Below, piece by piece: positions 27,051 through 36,306 of a DNA stretch of 64,000 bases. The stretch covers positions 1 through 64,000 of the forward strand of contig NZ_QJKD01000024.1 in assembly GCF_003201875.1 (NCBI RefSeq), read 5' to 3'. The notes under the pieces were generated by a model. It searched no databases and was not told the origin of the DNA. It saw nothing but the letters and a program-made list of their open reading frames with translations. How positions within the stretch are numbered: position 1 is the stretch's first letter; every line of letters starts with the position of its first letter. Made by a program: the position numbers and the translations under genes. This DNA comes from Hungatella effluvii. Its GTDB lineage: Bacteria; Bacillota; Clostridia; Lachnospirales; Lachnospiraceae.

Positions 27051-28880
27051 ATGGAAAAGAAAAAGAAAACACACAGCCGCATTTCCACCTGGTTTCGCCG
27101 TATGTTCTTTGGCCCTGGCCGGGAACTGAGCTTTCTGGAGGAGGAGCAGGTGCAGAGCCCTCTCCGTTCCATGGCAAAACGATTTTTTACCAACAAAATT
27201 GCCATGACGGGACTGATCGTATTTCTGTCCTGCCTTCTGCTTGTTATAATCGGTCCGATCTTTTTGCCGCTGGATCTCTCTTATTCCGACGCGACCCAGC
27301 AGAATGTTCCGCCGACGAGAAAACTGGCAGCCGTACCGGAAGCTTTAAAGAGTGATTTGAAGAAGCTTTCCGTCGGCACCACTTACGGTATCGGCTGTGA
27401 CAATGCAGGGCAGGTATATACCTGGGGATATACGAAAATTACGGATAAGATTGATCTGGCGGAAATTCCGGATGAGGTTAGAGAAGCCAAGATTGTGGAC
27501 GTGGCTGCCGGTTATGACCATGTATTGGCGCTGTCGGATAAAGGACGGCTGTACGTATGGGGAAATACCAGACTGTCCCAGGCTGATATTCCGCAGAAGG
27601 CGCAGAAAAAGGACATCATTTTAATTGGCGCCAGCACACAGTATTCCGCGGCTTTGACAAAGGAAGGCTATCTGTACCTGTGGGGAAACGGAAATACCGC
27701 AGATATCAAGGTGAAAAAAGATTACCAGAATCACATAGCCAAGTTTGCACTGTCTGACTACGCCTATGTCTGTCTGATGGATGACGGAAGTATCCAGTAT
27801 ACCGGTTATAATGCCACAACATCCTATGCGCAGATACCGGAAGGGTTAGAAAGCGGCGTGATCGATATCGCGGCATCCTCCACGACCTTTGCGGCGGTTA
27901 CGGATGACGGCGAGGTGGCCGTCTGGGGAAATGTGACGAATGGAGAGAACGAGGTTCCGGAATTTGACGGTGAGATCAGGGAAATTTATGGGGGGCGATA
28001 CCATTATACGGCGCTTCTGGATACCGGAAAAATTATTTCCTGGGGAGACAACCATTTCGGACAGGCAAAGGTTCCAGATCATCTCGCTGAAGGAAAAGAA
28101 CAGATAAAGGATATATACACCGGTTACTATCAGAATTATGCGGTGAATGAAGACGGGAAGATATTTACCTGGGGGCTGAAGGGGTATCTGATGGGAACCG
28201 ACAATCTGGGGCGCGATGTTCTGACAAGGCTGGTAAACGGAGGAAGAGTCACTATGACGGTCGGTGCCGTCTCTGTTATTATCATGCTGTTGATCGGCAT
28301 TACCATCGGCGGACTGTCCGGATATTTTGGAGGCCGCCTCGACGTAGTGCTGATGCGTATCGCGGAGGTAATCAGCGGAATTCCATTTCTGCCGTTCGCA
28401 CTGATTCTTTCATCAGTGGTCAGTTCCAGCGTTTCACTGACGCAGAGAATGTATCTGATTATGGTAGTTTTGGGTATCTTAAGCTGGCCGCCTCTGGCCC
28501 GGCTGGTGCGGGCTCAGATCCTGGCCGTGAGAGAGCAGGAGTATGTCATGGCGGCAAAGGCAATGGGGGTGAAGGAGCTTACCATTGTATTTAAGCATAT
28601 TCTGCCCAACATCCTTTCCGTTGTTTTAGTGAACATAACGCTGGACTTTGCAACCTGTATGCTGACAGAATCCTCCCTGTCCTATCTGGGCTTTGGAATT
28701 ATTCCGCCTACCCCTACGTGGGGAAATATGCTTACCGGAGCGAACAACTCCGTGGTGATTCAGCAGTACTGGTGGAGATGGGTGTTCCCGGCACTGATTT
28801 TTGGTATCTGTACCATTGCCATAAATCTGATGGGAGACGGTCTCAGAGATGCAGTGGACCCGAAATCAGAGGAGAGATAA
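27051..28880 (+). CDS. DppC-type permease with inserted RCC1-like seven-repeat beta-propeller
   Basis: A 609-residue permease, about twice the usual 300. Residues 1-80 hold the DppC N-tail and first helix (about 52-73). Residues about 88-378 are seven RCC1-type repeats whose ends read VYTWG (126), LYVWG (171), LYLWG (212), a degenerate IQYTGY (252), VAVWG (293), IISWG (332) and IFTWG (375), spaced 39-45 residues with preceding DDG/DKG turns, as in a complete propeller. The normal DppC sequence then resumes exactly at LMGTDNLGRDVLTRL and continues with five helices and the EAA loop (EYVMAAKAMGVKEL). By topology the propeller lies outside the cell, next to the binding-protein docking face. Reading frame and neighbours are intact, so it is not an assembly artefact by any sign I can see. 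Confidence 0.9.
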   Translation: MEKKKKTHSRISTWFRRMFFGPGRELSFLEEEQVQSPLRSMAKRFFTNKIAMTGLIVFLSCLLLVIIGPIFLPLDLSYSDATQQNVPPTRKLAAVPEALKSDLKKLSVGTTYGIGCDNAGQVYTWGYTKITDKIDLAEIPDEVREAKIVDVAAGYDHVLALSDKGRLYVWGNTRLSQADIPQKAQKKDIILIGASTQYSAALTKEGYLYLWGNGNTADIKVKKDYQNHIAKFALSDYAYVCLMDDGSIQYTGYNATTSYAQIPEGLESGVIDIAASSTTFAAVTDDGEVAVWGNVTNGENEVPEFDGEIREIYGGRYHYTALLDTGKIISWGDNHFGQAKVPDHLAEGKEQIKDIYTGYYQNYAVNEDGKIFTWGLKGYLMGTDNLGRDVLTRLVNGGRVTMTVGAVSVIIMLLIGITIGGLSGYFGGRLDVVLMRIAEVISGIPFLPFALILSSVVSSSVSLTQRMYLIMVVLGILSWPPLARLVRAQILAVREQEYVMAAKAMGVKELTIVFKHILPNILSVVLVNITLDFATCMLTESSLSYLGFGIIPPTPTWGNMLTGANNSVVIQQYWWRWVFPALIFGICTIAINLMGDGLRDAVDPKSEER

Positions 28881-28889
28881 GGAGGTAGA

Positions 28890-29891
28890 ATGATGCCATT
28901 ACTTGAAATGAAAGATCTTCATACCTTTTTTCATACAAAGCGTGGAATTGTGAAGGCGGTAAACGGGGTATCGTACTCCGTGGATGCGGGAAAGACTCTT
29001 GGTGTCGTAGGGGAGTCCGGGTCTGGAAAAAGTGTGTCGGCTATGAGCATGCTGCAGTTGATTGACGGAAATGGTTATATTGACAGCGGTGAGATTATTT
29101 TTAACGGCAGAGATTTAACGAAGCTTAGCCGTCAGGAAATGTATAAAATACGGGGAAATGATATCTCTGTTATTTTTCAGGAACCGATGACCAGCTTAAA
29201 CCCTGTATTTACGATTGAGAGACAGATCAGTGAACCGTTCATGAATCATCAGGGAATGAAGAAGGAGCAGGCGGCCCGGGAAGTGGTGAAAATGCTGGCG
29301 GATGTGAAAATTCCGAATCCGGAGGTGGTGGCGAAGCAGTATCCGCATCAGCTTTCGGGAGGAATGCGGCAGCGTGTGATGATTGCCATGGCGCTGGCCT
29401 GTAAGCCAAAGCTTTTGATAGCGGATGAGCCGACGACCGCCCTGGATGTCACCATTCAGGCCCAGATCTTAAATCTGATGAACGAGTTGAAAAGAGAGCA
29501 TGGGACATCGATCCTGTTCGTTACCCATGATCTGGGCGTAATCAATCAGATGGCGGATGATGTGGCTGTCATGTACTGCGGGCAGGTGGTGGAGCTGGCC
29601 CCTGCGACGGTACTGTTTGCCCCGGACTGTGCGTATTCGCACCCGTATACGGAAGGGCTGATGTTTTCGGTTCCCAGACTGGATACCCCTGCGAATAAGC
29701 GGCTGGAGGCGATTCCGGGCGCCGTACCCCATCCCCTGGATCTGCCGAAGGGATGCAAATTTGCGCCCCGCTGCAAGTACGCGACAGAGCGGTGTCAGAC
29801 AGAGGAACCGGAGCTGCTTACGATGTCTGAAAGGCAGCAGGTCCGCTGTTTCTATCCGCTGAAGGAGGAAAGACATGGAAAAAAGAGATAA
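28890..29891 (+). CDS. Oligopeptide/dipeptide ABC transporter ATP-binding protein (DppD type)
   Basis: A 333-residue ATPase with Walker A GESGSGKSV, Q-loop VIFQEPMTSLNP, signature LSGGMRQRVMIAMAL, Walker B LLIADEPTTALD, switch His in FVTHDLGV, and the C-terminal oligopeptide-transporter tail with cysteines in KGCKFAPRCKYATERC. Its length is normal for the family. The start follows AAGGAGGTAG, and its end overlaps the next gene by 17 bases. It pairs with the enlarged DppF-type subunit. Confidence 0.94.
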   Translation: MMPLLEMKDLHTFFHTKRGIVKAVNGVSYSVDAGKTLGVVGESGSGKSVSAMSMLQLIDGNGYIDSGEIIFNGRDLTKLSRQEMYKIRGNDISVIFQEPMTSLNPVFTIERQISEPFMNHQGMKKEQAAREVVKMLADVKIPNPEVVAKQYPHQLSGGMRQRVMIAMALACKPKLLIADEPTTALDVTIQAQILNLMNELKREHGTSILFVTHDLGVINQMADDVAVMYCGQVVELAPATVLFAPDCAYSHPYTEGLMFSVPRLDTPANKRLEAIPGAVPHPLDLPKGCKFAPRCKYATERCQTEEPELLTMSERQQVRCFYPLKEERHGKKR

Positions 29892-31425
29892 GGTGCTGAT
29901 CCGTATCAGTAATTTAAAACAGTACTTTCCTTTGAAGAAGAAAGGGCAGTATGTGAAGGCGAATGACGGAATCTCTCTGGATATTTATGAGGGAGAAACG
30001 TTCGGACTTGTGGGAGAGTCCGGCTGCGGAAAGTCCACGCTGGGGCGGACTCTGCTTCAGTTTTATAAGCAGACGGATGGGCGTACCATCTATTACGGCC
30101 ACAACGCGGAAGAATTTGCCCCCGCCTATGTAAAGCATACAATTCAGAATCTGGAGAAACGCAGAAAGGAATACGGAGAGCTGGAGACGGAGAAGAAGCG
30201 TATTCAAGCCGCCTATGAGAAGCTTTTAGAGAAACAGCGCTATGCGGAGAAGGAGAAGCTGGACAGGGCGGTAAAGGCGGCGAATGACGCGTTTCTCGAT
30301 CTGGCTGGCGTTGTGGGCGGGCTGATGGAGGCGGAGAACTTAAAGCCTGTGCAGGATATCTTTCTGCAAAAATATGAGATCTCTTTAAGAGCGAAAAAGG
30401 CAGGGGAGCGTCTGCGCAGGGCAAAGGTGAACCTGGCTGATTCCGAGTACCGGGTAAAGAGCAGAAAAGAGAGCGGCAAAAACAGCGAATCCGCGCAGAA
30501 GAGGGTGAAGAGGGCCGTTGAAAAGCTTAAGAAAACAGAGGCGGAGATTACAGCCATCGAAAAGGAGCTGGAGGCGGTAAAAAGCAGAATCGATGAGATG
30601 CGAAAGCCCTATGCCGGTAAGGCGGAATTTGAGCGCATTGAGAAGTACAGGGATAACGGTATCGATTTAGCGAGGCTCACCTATAATGAGATGCGCCTCC
30701 TGCGAAGAGATCTGCAGCTGATCTTCCAGGATCCGTATTCTTCCTTAAATCCCAGAATGACGGTAGGTCAGATCATCGGAGAGGGGATGCTGGCGCACGG
30801 GATGTTTCACAAAAATGACGGACGGATGCAGGAGGAGGTGCTGCGTGTCATGGAAGAATGCGGGCTGGCTCCCTATTTCCTGCACCGGTTCCCGCATCAG
30901 TTTTCAGGAGGACAGAGACAGAGAATTGGTATTGCCAGAAGCCTGGCTGTAAGACCGAAATTTGTAGTCTGTGACGAGGCGGTTTCTGCACTTGACGTCT
31001 CGATCCAGTCCCAGGTAATTAACCTGCTTCAGGATCTAAAGGAGAAGGAGAACCTGACATATCTGTTTATTACCCATGATCTGTCTGTGGTAAAGTATAT
31101 CAGCGACAGAATTGGCGTCATGTATCTGGGTGCCATGGTGGAGCTGGCAGATGCTCAGGAAATTTTTGAGCACCCGGGTCATCCGTATACAGAGGCGTTG
31201 ATGGCGGCAATTCCGACGACCGATATCGGGGATAATAAGAAGGAACTAAAGATTTTGGAGGGGGATATTCCAAGTCCGGTAAATCCGCCCAGGGGCTGTA
31301 AATTCCACACCAGATGCAAATACTGTACGGAAATCTGCGGACAGGCAGTGCCGGAGTGGGAGGAAGTCAGTCCGAATCACTTCGTGGCCTGTCACCATAA
31401 GATAAAGCTCCGGGAACAGGAATAA
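29875..31425 (+). CDS. DppF-type ATP-binding protein with large coiled-coil insertion
   Basis: A 516-residue ATPase where the family norm is 310-340. Walker A GESGCGKST is at 47-55, then TIYYGHN is followed by about 185 inserted residues (roughly 78-262) rich in Lys, Glu, Ala and Arg with heptad-like spacing, for example NLEKRRKEYGELETEKKR and KKTEAEITAIEKELEAVKSR. The core resumes with DLARLTYNEMRLLRRDLQ and the Q-loop LIFQDPYSSLNP, signature FSGGQRQRIGIARSL, Walker B FVVCDEAVSALD and switch His in FITHDLSV. All catalytic residues are kept. The insertion is cytosolic and probably forms a projecting antiparallel coiled coil. The gene overlaps the previous one. Confidence 0.92.
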   Translation: MEKRDKVLIRISNLKQYFPLKKKGQYVKANDGISLDIYEGETFGLVGESGCGKSTLGRTLLQFYKQTDGRTIYYGHNAEEFAPAYVKHTIQNLEKRRKEYGELETEKKRIQAAYEKLLEKQRYAEKEKLDRAVKAANDAFLDLAGVVGGLMEAENLKPVQDIFLQKYEISLRAKKAGERLRRAKVNLADSEYRVKSRKESGKNSESAQKRVKRAVEKLKKTEAEITAIEKELEAVKSRIDEMRKPYAGKAEFERIEKYRDNGIDLARLTYNEMRLLRRDLQLIFQDPYSSLNPRMTVGQIIGEGMLAHGMFHKNDGRMQEEVLRVMEECGLAPYFLHRFPHQFSGGQRQRIGIARSLAVRPKFVVCDEAVSALDVSIQSQVINLLQDLKEKENLTYLFITHDLSVVKYISDRIGVMYLGAMVELADAQEIFEHPGHPYTEALMAAIPTTDIGDNKKELKILEGDIPSPVNPPRGCKFHTRCKYCTEICGQAVPEWEEVSPNHFVACHHKIKLREQE

Positions 31426-31459
31426 TACCAGGGGGGAAAGGCTGAGAGGAGACTGGGAT

Positions 31460-31681
31460 ATGGTCGTTCAGGATAAGATGGATCAGGCGCTGGAACTGTA
31501 CCATGAAAGACAGAAAATTAAGACGGAGGAGTACCGGAGAAGATACGGTGAAGCTCCGCCGGAGGTGGAGAAGGGAGATGTACCGGCTATGATATTAGCG
31601 GCGTTTCTGATGATTCTTCCGGCGGTTCTTCTGCTTCTGATTCTAATGGTGGGAGCAGGATATTTTTTCCTGCTTCATTAA
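31460..31681 (+). CDS. Small single-helix membrane protein at the end of the peptide operon
   Basis: A 73-residue protein not assigned to a family. A charged N-terminal half (DKMDQALELYHERQKIKTEE and YRRRYGEAPPEVEKGD) is predicted cytosolic, followed by one long hydrophobic helix and a short tail ending FFLLH. ATG 31460 follows GAGAGGAGACTGGG. It lies 34 bases after the ATPase gene and before the operon terminator, so it is co-transcribed with the importer. It might be an accessory subunit, but nothing in the sequence proves this. Confidence 0.7.
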   Translation: MVVQDKMDQALELYHERQKIKTEEYRRRYGEAPPEVEKGDVPAMILAAFLMILPAVLLLLILMVGAGYFFLLH

Positions 31682-31698
31682 TAAGGTAAGTATTATAC

Positions 31699-31756
31699 AA
31701 AAGGGGACGCTGTAATCTCAGAGGATTGGGAATCTGAGATCACACGGCGCCCTTTT
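31699..31756. terminator. Bidirectional terminator between convergent operons
   Basis: An interrupted stem pairs AAAAGGGGACGC with GGCGCCCTTTT, with an inner ATCTCAGA/TCTGAGAT stem. It has A/T runs on both strands and separates the peptide operon from the leftward S15 hydrolase operon. Confidence 0.88.
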
Positions 31757-31794
31757 CCTGTACCAATTGTGTCTGTGTCTCTCTTCGGCAGAAT

Positions 31795-33879
31795 TTACGT
31801 CTCCTCCCGCAGAACCACCCGCGAAGCGCAGCTTCCGCCCCGGTGAATGCGGTTGTGGGCGGTCTTTATGGCCACGCTGTTGAAGCCATCCCGGGTGTTG
31901 CGGTTTGGAAAGATGAAATTCTCCGCACTGGAGGTGATGGTAACTCTCAGGCGGTGACCTTTTAAGAAGGTATGAGATACTTTTGTGGTTCTGATCTTGA
32001 CCGGATAAACCGTGCCCGGCTCCATGAAATCGGGATGATCGAACTGATTCCGGTAGCGGACGCATAAGACTCCGTCGGCCAGCTTCATGGAGCGGCCGGA
32101 TTCGTCTACATCTGTGATGCGCACGACGAGATCGGTATCCTCACAGTCAGAGGAAAGAAAAATCTCAGCGGTGGCGTCTCCGGTAATCGTTAAGTCTTCG
32201 GTCAGGCATTCGGTGGTATAGCACAGGACATCAGACCGTTTCTCTTCTTCCGCGTAATCGGCAGGGACCTCCAGTTCATTTTCCGACATGTCAATAAGAT
32301 GGATCGCCGGATCTTCCGGATTATACAGATAAGAATCGGAAGATTCATGCACCGGAGAGTCTGTAGTCAGAAGACCGCCGTTTGATGCGGCCGCGTCCTC
32401 GCAGCTTCCATCCAGATAGAGCACCAGTTCTTTTGTCTCTGGTACAGGCCAGTTATCTGCCGTCTTCCACTGGTTGGACCCACAGGTATAATACTCTGCC
32501 TTCGGTGTCCGGTCGATTCCATTATCTACACCTTTTAAATAGTGCTCCAGCCATGCGAGGCAGATGAAATCCATGTCGTAACGGAGGGCGTTGCTGCCAA
32601 GCGCAAGGCCGCCCGGATCGTAGGACGCATTGCCGCTGTGCAGCCAGGGACCCAGAATGACTTTCTTTTCCGGATAGTCCCGATATAATTCCAGGGCTTC
32701 CGTGGTGCCCATGCCGTTATCGTCAAACCAGCCGGACATGATCAGAGCGGGGACCCGGCTCGCTTCAGTCCGTTCCTTCCAGTTACCGCGCTGCCACAAT
32801 TCGTCATAGTCCATATGGCTGAGCCATTTCTTCAGAAATGGGATGTCGTAGCCGAGGGCTTTTGGCGCCAGTTCCTCCAGAGGGCGAATATTCAGAACAT
32901 CATCCCAGTCGTCTCTCGCCATGAGCTCCGGGTTGGCATGCTGTCCGGAGACGAGGAAGGCCCAGGCGAGCATACCGGAATTAAAGCAGCCGCCTCTTCG
33001 CGGAACATCCACGAAGGGACTGCCGGCACAGACATTGCTGAGCATGGCTTTCAGATGCGGATTGCCGCTGGCCGCTGCTGCCCACTGGACATAGCCCAGG
33101 TAGGAACCTCCGGTCATGCTGACGCCGCCGTCGCTCCAGGGCTGGCCGGCAATCCAGTTCAGCGTGTCGTCACCGTCCTCGACTTCATAGTACATGGGAA
33201 GCCATTCGCCTTCGCTGTCTTCCCGGCCGCGGACATCCTGGATCACCACGGCGTAGCCGCGCTGTACAAAACGATAGTACGCGGCTGTGCCAATGGTTTT
33301 TCCATAAGGGGTACGAACTAATACGGTGGGGACTCTTCCCGCGCCCTCCGGCAGATAAATATCCGTTGCCAGACGTATGTTGTCACGCATCGCCACCATC
33401 TCTGTGACCGGGGGCTTCACCGTGAAAAGAGGGGTCCCGCCCATTGTCTTCCAATCGTTCAGGATCGTTCTGTCTTCAAACCCTTCTTTTACCAGAACCG
33501 CGCACTGGTCGCGAAACGGAGTGACGAAAGCAACGACGGTTCCCTCTTCTGTGATCAGATCGACTGGAAATTTAATGTTCCGCTGTACAAAGGAGTCTTC
33601 GCTTTTCCTCTCATATATCTCTCCGGAGGGAGTGGTGAAGCACGCTGCCTTTTCCTTTGTGATCTCGCTTATTCCCGCCTCGTAGTCAGGCAGCTTAAGA
33701 AGGATATGGCGGACATCCATTTTCCCAAGCTCGAGGTACCAGGTTTCGTCCTCTGTAAGCTCTTCCCATTCTTTAAGAAGACCGGTATGTACATCCAGCG
33801 GCCGATGGCAGACGCGGTCTTTCGTCCGTTCACAGATACCATATAAAATGCCGGACAGATAAAAGTTCCATTGTTCCAT
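31795..33879 (-). CDS. CocE/NonD (X-Pro dipeptidyl-peptidase S15) family hydrolase
   Basis: A 694-residue alpha/beta-hydrolase of the S15/CocE family. The nucleophile is Ser259 in MTGGSYLGYVQWAA, the acid region is ALIMSGWFDDNG and the His is in LGPWLHSGNASYD, giving a complete triad. The C-terminal jelly-roll X-Pro domain includes VVRITDVDESGRS and HRLRVTITSS. An unusual N-terminal section of about 150 residues precedes the hydrolase fold. The ATG at 33879 has AAGGAGGAAAC upstream; longer in-frame starts lie within the preceding gene. It is last in the operon with a dipeptide epimerase-like enzyme, so action on peptides or acylated peptides is plausible, but an esterase role cannot be excluded. 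Confidence 0.85.
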   Translation of the reverse strand: MEQWNFYLSGILYGICERTKDRVCHRPLDVHTGLLKEWEELTEDETWYLELGKMDVRHILLKLPDYEAGISEITKEKAACFTTPSGEIYERKSEDSFVQRNIKFPVDLITEEGTVVAFVTPFRDQCAVLVKEGFEDRTILNDWKTMGGTPLFTVKPPVTEMVAMRDNIRLATDIYLPEGAGRVPTVLVRTPYGKTIGTAAYYRFVQRGYAVVIQDVRGREDSEGEWLPMYYEVEDGDDTLNWIAGQPWSDGGVSMTGGSYLGYVQWAAAASGNPHLKAMLSNVCAGSPFVDVPRRGGCFNSGMLAWAFLVSGQHANPELMARDDWDDVLNIRPLEELAPKALGYDIPFLKKWLSHMDYDELWQRGNWKERTEASRVPALIMSGWFDDNGMGTTEALELYRDYPEKKVILGPWLHSGNASYDPGGLALGSNALRYDMDFICLAWLEHYLKGVDNGIDRTPKAEYYTCGSNQWKTADNWPVPETKELVLYLDGSCEDAAASNGGLLTTDSPVHESSDSYLYNPEDPAIHLIDMSENELEVPADYAEEEKRSDVLCYTTECLTEDLTITGDATAEIFLSSDCEDTDLVVRITDVDESGRSMKLADGVLCVRYRNQFDHPDFMEPGTVYPVKIRTTKVSHTFLKGHRLRVTITSSAENFIFPNRNTRDGFNSVAIKTAHNRIHRGGSCASRVVLREET

Positions 33880-33893
33880 AGTTTCCTCCTTGT

Positions 33894-35060
33894 TTACGCA
33901 CCAATGAAAAATTTGATCAGATAAGCAACCATAATGCCCACATAGTTTCCGCAGACGCCGCCGATTACACCCATGATCAGCCCGACGCTGACAAGCCGGT
34001 TCCATTTGGCGCTGGAGGCGACTAAAGATGCAGTGGTACCGTCGGCAATTGCACCGGTGATTCCCAGAATTACGTATTCGTAAGGAACCTTAAACAGTCT
34101 GGAAAGGAATAAGTGAAGCGCGATGCTTCCGACGATAACACAGAAGCAGAAGAGCGTGATCGTCATGGTGGAGCCGAAGAAGGAGACAAGATCTACGCTG
34201 AAGCCGATGATGGATAAGTACATTAACCCAAAAAACAGCCCCAGATTCAAATTCCCTCTCAGTCTTCCTACGGCCGGAATCTGGGCGGCCGCTATGGAAA
34301 TCGTGGAGATCAGCAGGATTCTGCCTGCACTTGCGATGGAGGAGGGCAGAAGTGCCGACAATTTGGTGGCAATGGTAACTATGGTAACCGCGATAGCCAG
34401 GAGCCATGCGATATCCTGGATACTCCATTTCTGTTCAGCCATCAGCACAGGCTCGTCACCGTCGCCGATGCGGTCCTCATCCGAGAGATGGTAGGGCCAG
34501 ATTTTCTTTAAATATTTCACATTCTGGAACAGGGCCGGGGCGGCAAACATCAAAAACAGGGTCGGCATACCGATCACATAATCCGCCGCATTAGCGGCAG
34601 CGATGGTCTCATTGGCCGCATCAAGTCCGACTGCGATCGCTGTTAAGTTGGAACTTCCGCCGGTGTAGGTGCCTACGAACATTCCGGCAATCTTCCAGCC
34701 TTCAAACATCCGGTTTCCAAATATGACACCGAACACCGTGGCCATAAGGCAGACACTGAATACGGCGCAGACCAGAGCCACCAGCGCCTTTCCGGAAAGC
34801 TTGGCCAGTTCCTTTAAATTGATATTCAGCAGATAGATCGAGATGGACATCGGGACGCAGTATGTAATGATGACACCGTATACATCCTGATATCCCGGAA
34901 CAATGTGCAGGTTTACAAGCGCAAGTCCGATAACGATAACTGTAAGCGCCGGGCCCACGTATTTAAATGCCTTAAAGCGCTGTACCCACAGGGAAAATGC
35001 CACCATTACCAGTATAACTGTCAATAATTCGTCGGTTGTTTGAAAAATCGGGAACTGCAT
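33894..35060 (-). CDS. DUF819 family membrane protein (YjcL type)
   Basis: A membrane protein of about 388 residues with some ten or eleven hydrophobic helices, matching the DUF819 style: YVGPALTVIVIGLAL, MFVGTYTGGSSNLTAIAVGL, and a C-terminal GAIADGTTASLVASS. The fold is related to symporters of the bile-acid/anion type, and function is unknown. ATG 35060 has AGAGG seven bases upstream; an ATG at 35066 is too close to that site. The position between the epimerase-like and S15 genes suggests it moves a related small molecule, perhaps a dipeptide. Confidence 0.85.
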   Translation of the reverse strand: MQFPIFQTTDELLTVILVMVAFSLWVQRFKAFKYVGPALTVIVIGLALVNLHIVPGYQDVYGVIITYCVPMSISIYLLNINLKELAKLSGKALVALVCAVFSVCLMATVFGVIFGNRMFEGWKIAGMFVGTYTGGSSNLTAIAVGLDAANETIAAANAADYVIGMPTLFLMFAAPALFQNVKYLKKIWPYHLSDEDRIGDGDEPVLMAEQKWSIQDIAWLLAIAVTIVTIATKLSALLPSSIASAGRILLISTISIAAAQIPAVGRLRGNLNLGLFFGLMYLSIIGFSVDLVSFFGSTMTITLFCFCVIVGSIALHLFLSRLFKVPYEYVILGITGAIADGTTASLVASSAKWNRLVSVGLIMGVIGGVCGNYVGIMVAYLIKFFIGA

Positions 35061-35086
35061 ACTCATACCTCTTTCGTTAGAATTTG

Positions 35087-35118
35087 GTAATGATTCAGCC
35101 GCACGGCTGAATCATTAC
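35087..35118. repeat. Perfect hairpin between operon genes
   Basis: GTAATGATTCAGCCG and its exact complement flank CA. There is no T run on either strand. The flanks AGAATTTG (35079-35086) and ATAATTTG (35119-35126) match at seven of eight bases, like an insertion footprint. It could act as an RNA-stabilising hairpin upstream of the DUF819 gene. Confidence 0.7.
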
Positions 35119-35138
35119 ATAATTTGTATTATCTCGGT

Positions 35139-36209
35139 TTACATGTTAAAGGTTATGCCAAATCCCGGCTCATCCAACAGTGTGAATGTATCCTTATCCT
35201 GGATAAACCCGCCCTCGACCGGATTCTCTTTATAGTACAGGAAGCTGTCACAGTCGGCTTCAGTCACATTTTTCTTAGCAGCGACCAGACTCAGACCGGC
35301 GGTGATGGCCAGCTTGGTTTCCAGCATACAGCCTACCATGCAGGTGACTCCGTTGGCTTCGGCGATAGCATTGATCTTGGCAGCAGGATACAGGCCGCCG
35401 CATTTCATCAGCTTGATGTTGAGAATATCGGCTGCCTCCAGTCGGCAGGCTCTGGCTGCATCCACCGGTCCATGGATGGATTCGTCCAGCATGATCTGGA
35501 TTCCGCCTGTTTTTTGGCGGATATAGGCGGAACCTTCCATATCCCAGTGCGGCAGACACTGTTCGACAGCTTCGATTCCATACTCCTTAAAACCTTCCAG
35601 TGCGCAGACGGCGCTTGATACGCTGTATCCCTGGTTCGCATCAACACGGAGGCGGACTGCAGGGCCGACGGCTTCGCGGATAAGCTTCATTGCACGGATA
35701 TCTTCTTTATAGTCGATTCCTGCCTTGATTTTCAGAATGCGGTATCCTTCCGTAGAGACAAGCCTCTTCGCTTCGGCTGCCATGGCTTCCGGGCTGGTGA
35801 TGCCGATGGTGATATCATTCTGCACTACGTTACTGTAGCCGCCAAGCAGCTTGTAAACAGGCTGTCCCATGGATTTCCCCATCAGATCGTACATTGCTAA
35901 GTCCACGGCACATTTTGCTGCTCCGTTTCCCACGATCACGTTGTCCATCATGGCATGTATGGCTTCGATATCCATGGGGTTCATACCCATCAGTCCCTGC
36001 TTAAAGATTTCCAGAACAGCAATGACGCCATCGATGGTCTCGCCGGTGACAGGAGCAAAGGGCGCTGCTTCCCCGTAGCCTGTGAGTCCGTCCTCTGTAG
36101 TTACTCCGATCAGTACACTATCCAGGCTGCTGACGGTAGCAAAGGCCACCTTGAACGGTTCCTTCAGCGGAATCTGTACTTTTTCAATTTTCATACCAGT
36201 AATCTTCAT
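35139..36209 (-). CDS. Enolase-superfamily dipeptide epimerase-like enzyme
   Basis: A 356-residue member of the muconate-lactonising subgroup of the enolase superfamily, close in pattern to L-Ala-D/L-Glu epimerases. Catalytic features are the KIKAG motif (Lys on beta-2), metal ligands in RVDANQGY, Glu in AVEQCL and Asp in IMLDES, and the second Lys in LNIKLMKCGG. It would racemise the C-terminal residue of a dipeptide, as in murein-peptide recycling, though mandelate-type dehydration cannot be ruled out. The start follows AAGGAGGATA. It is first in the leftward operon with DUF819 and S15 genes. Confidence 0.85.
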   Translation of the reverse strand: MKITGMKIEKVQIPLKEPFKVAFATVSSLDSVLIGVTTEDGLTGYGEAAPFAPVTGETIDGVIAVLEIFKQGLMGMNPMDIEAIHAMMDNVIVGNGAAKCAVDLAMYDLMGKSMGQPVYKLLGGYSNVVQNDITIGITSPEAMAAEAKRLVSTEGYRILKIKAGIDYKEDIRAMKLIREAVGPAVRLRVDANQGYSVSSAVCALEGFKEYGIEAVEQCLPHWDMEGSAYIRQKTGGIQIMLDESIHGPVDAARACRLEAADILNIKLMKCGGLYPAAKINAIAEANGVTCMVGCMLETKLAITAGLSLVAAKKNVTEADCDSFLYYKENPVEGGFIQDKDTFTLLDEPGFGITFNM

Positions 36210-36265
36210 GATTATCCTCCTTGTATTATGGTTATATCATAATTTTCGCGTTATAATATGAAATA

Positions 36266-36294
36266 ATTTTACTATAGCTTAAAATAACGGTCAA
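36266..36294 (-). promoter_or_regulatory. Promoter of the epimerase operon
   Basis: On the minus strand TTGACC (36294-36289) and TAAAAT (36271-36266) have a 17-bp spacer. Confidence 0.8.
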
Positions 36295-36306
36295 CCATTT
36301 CTGGAC

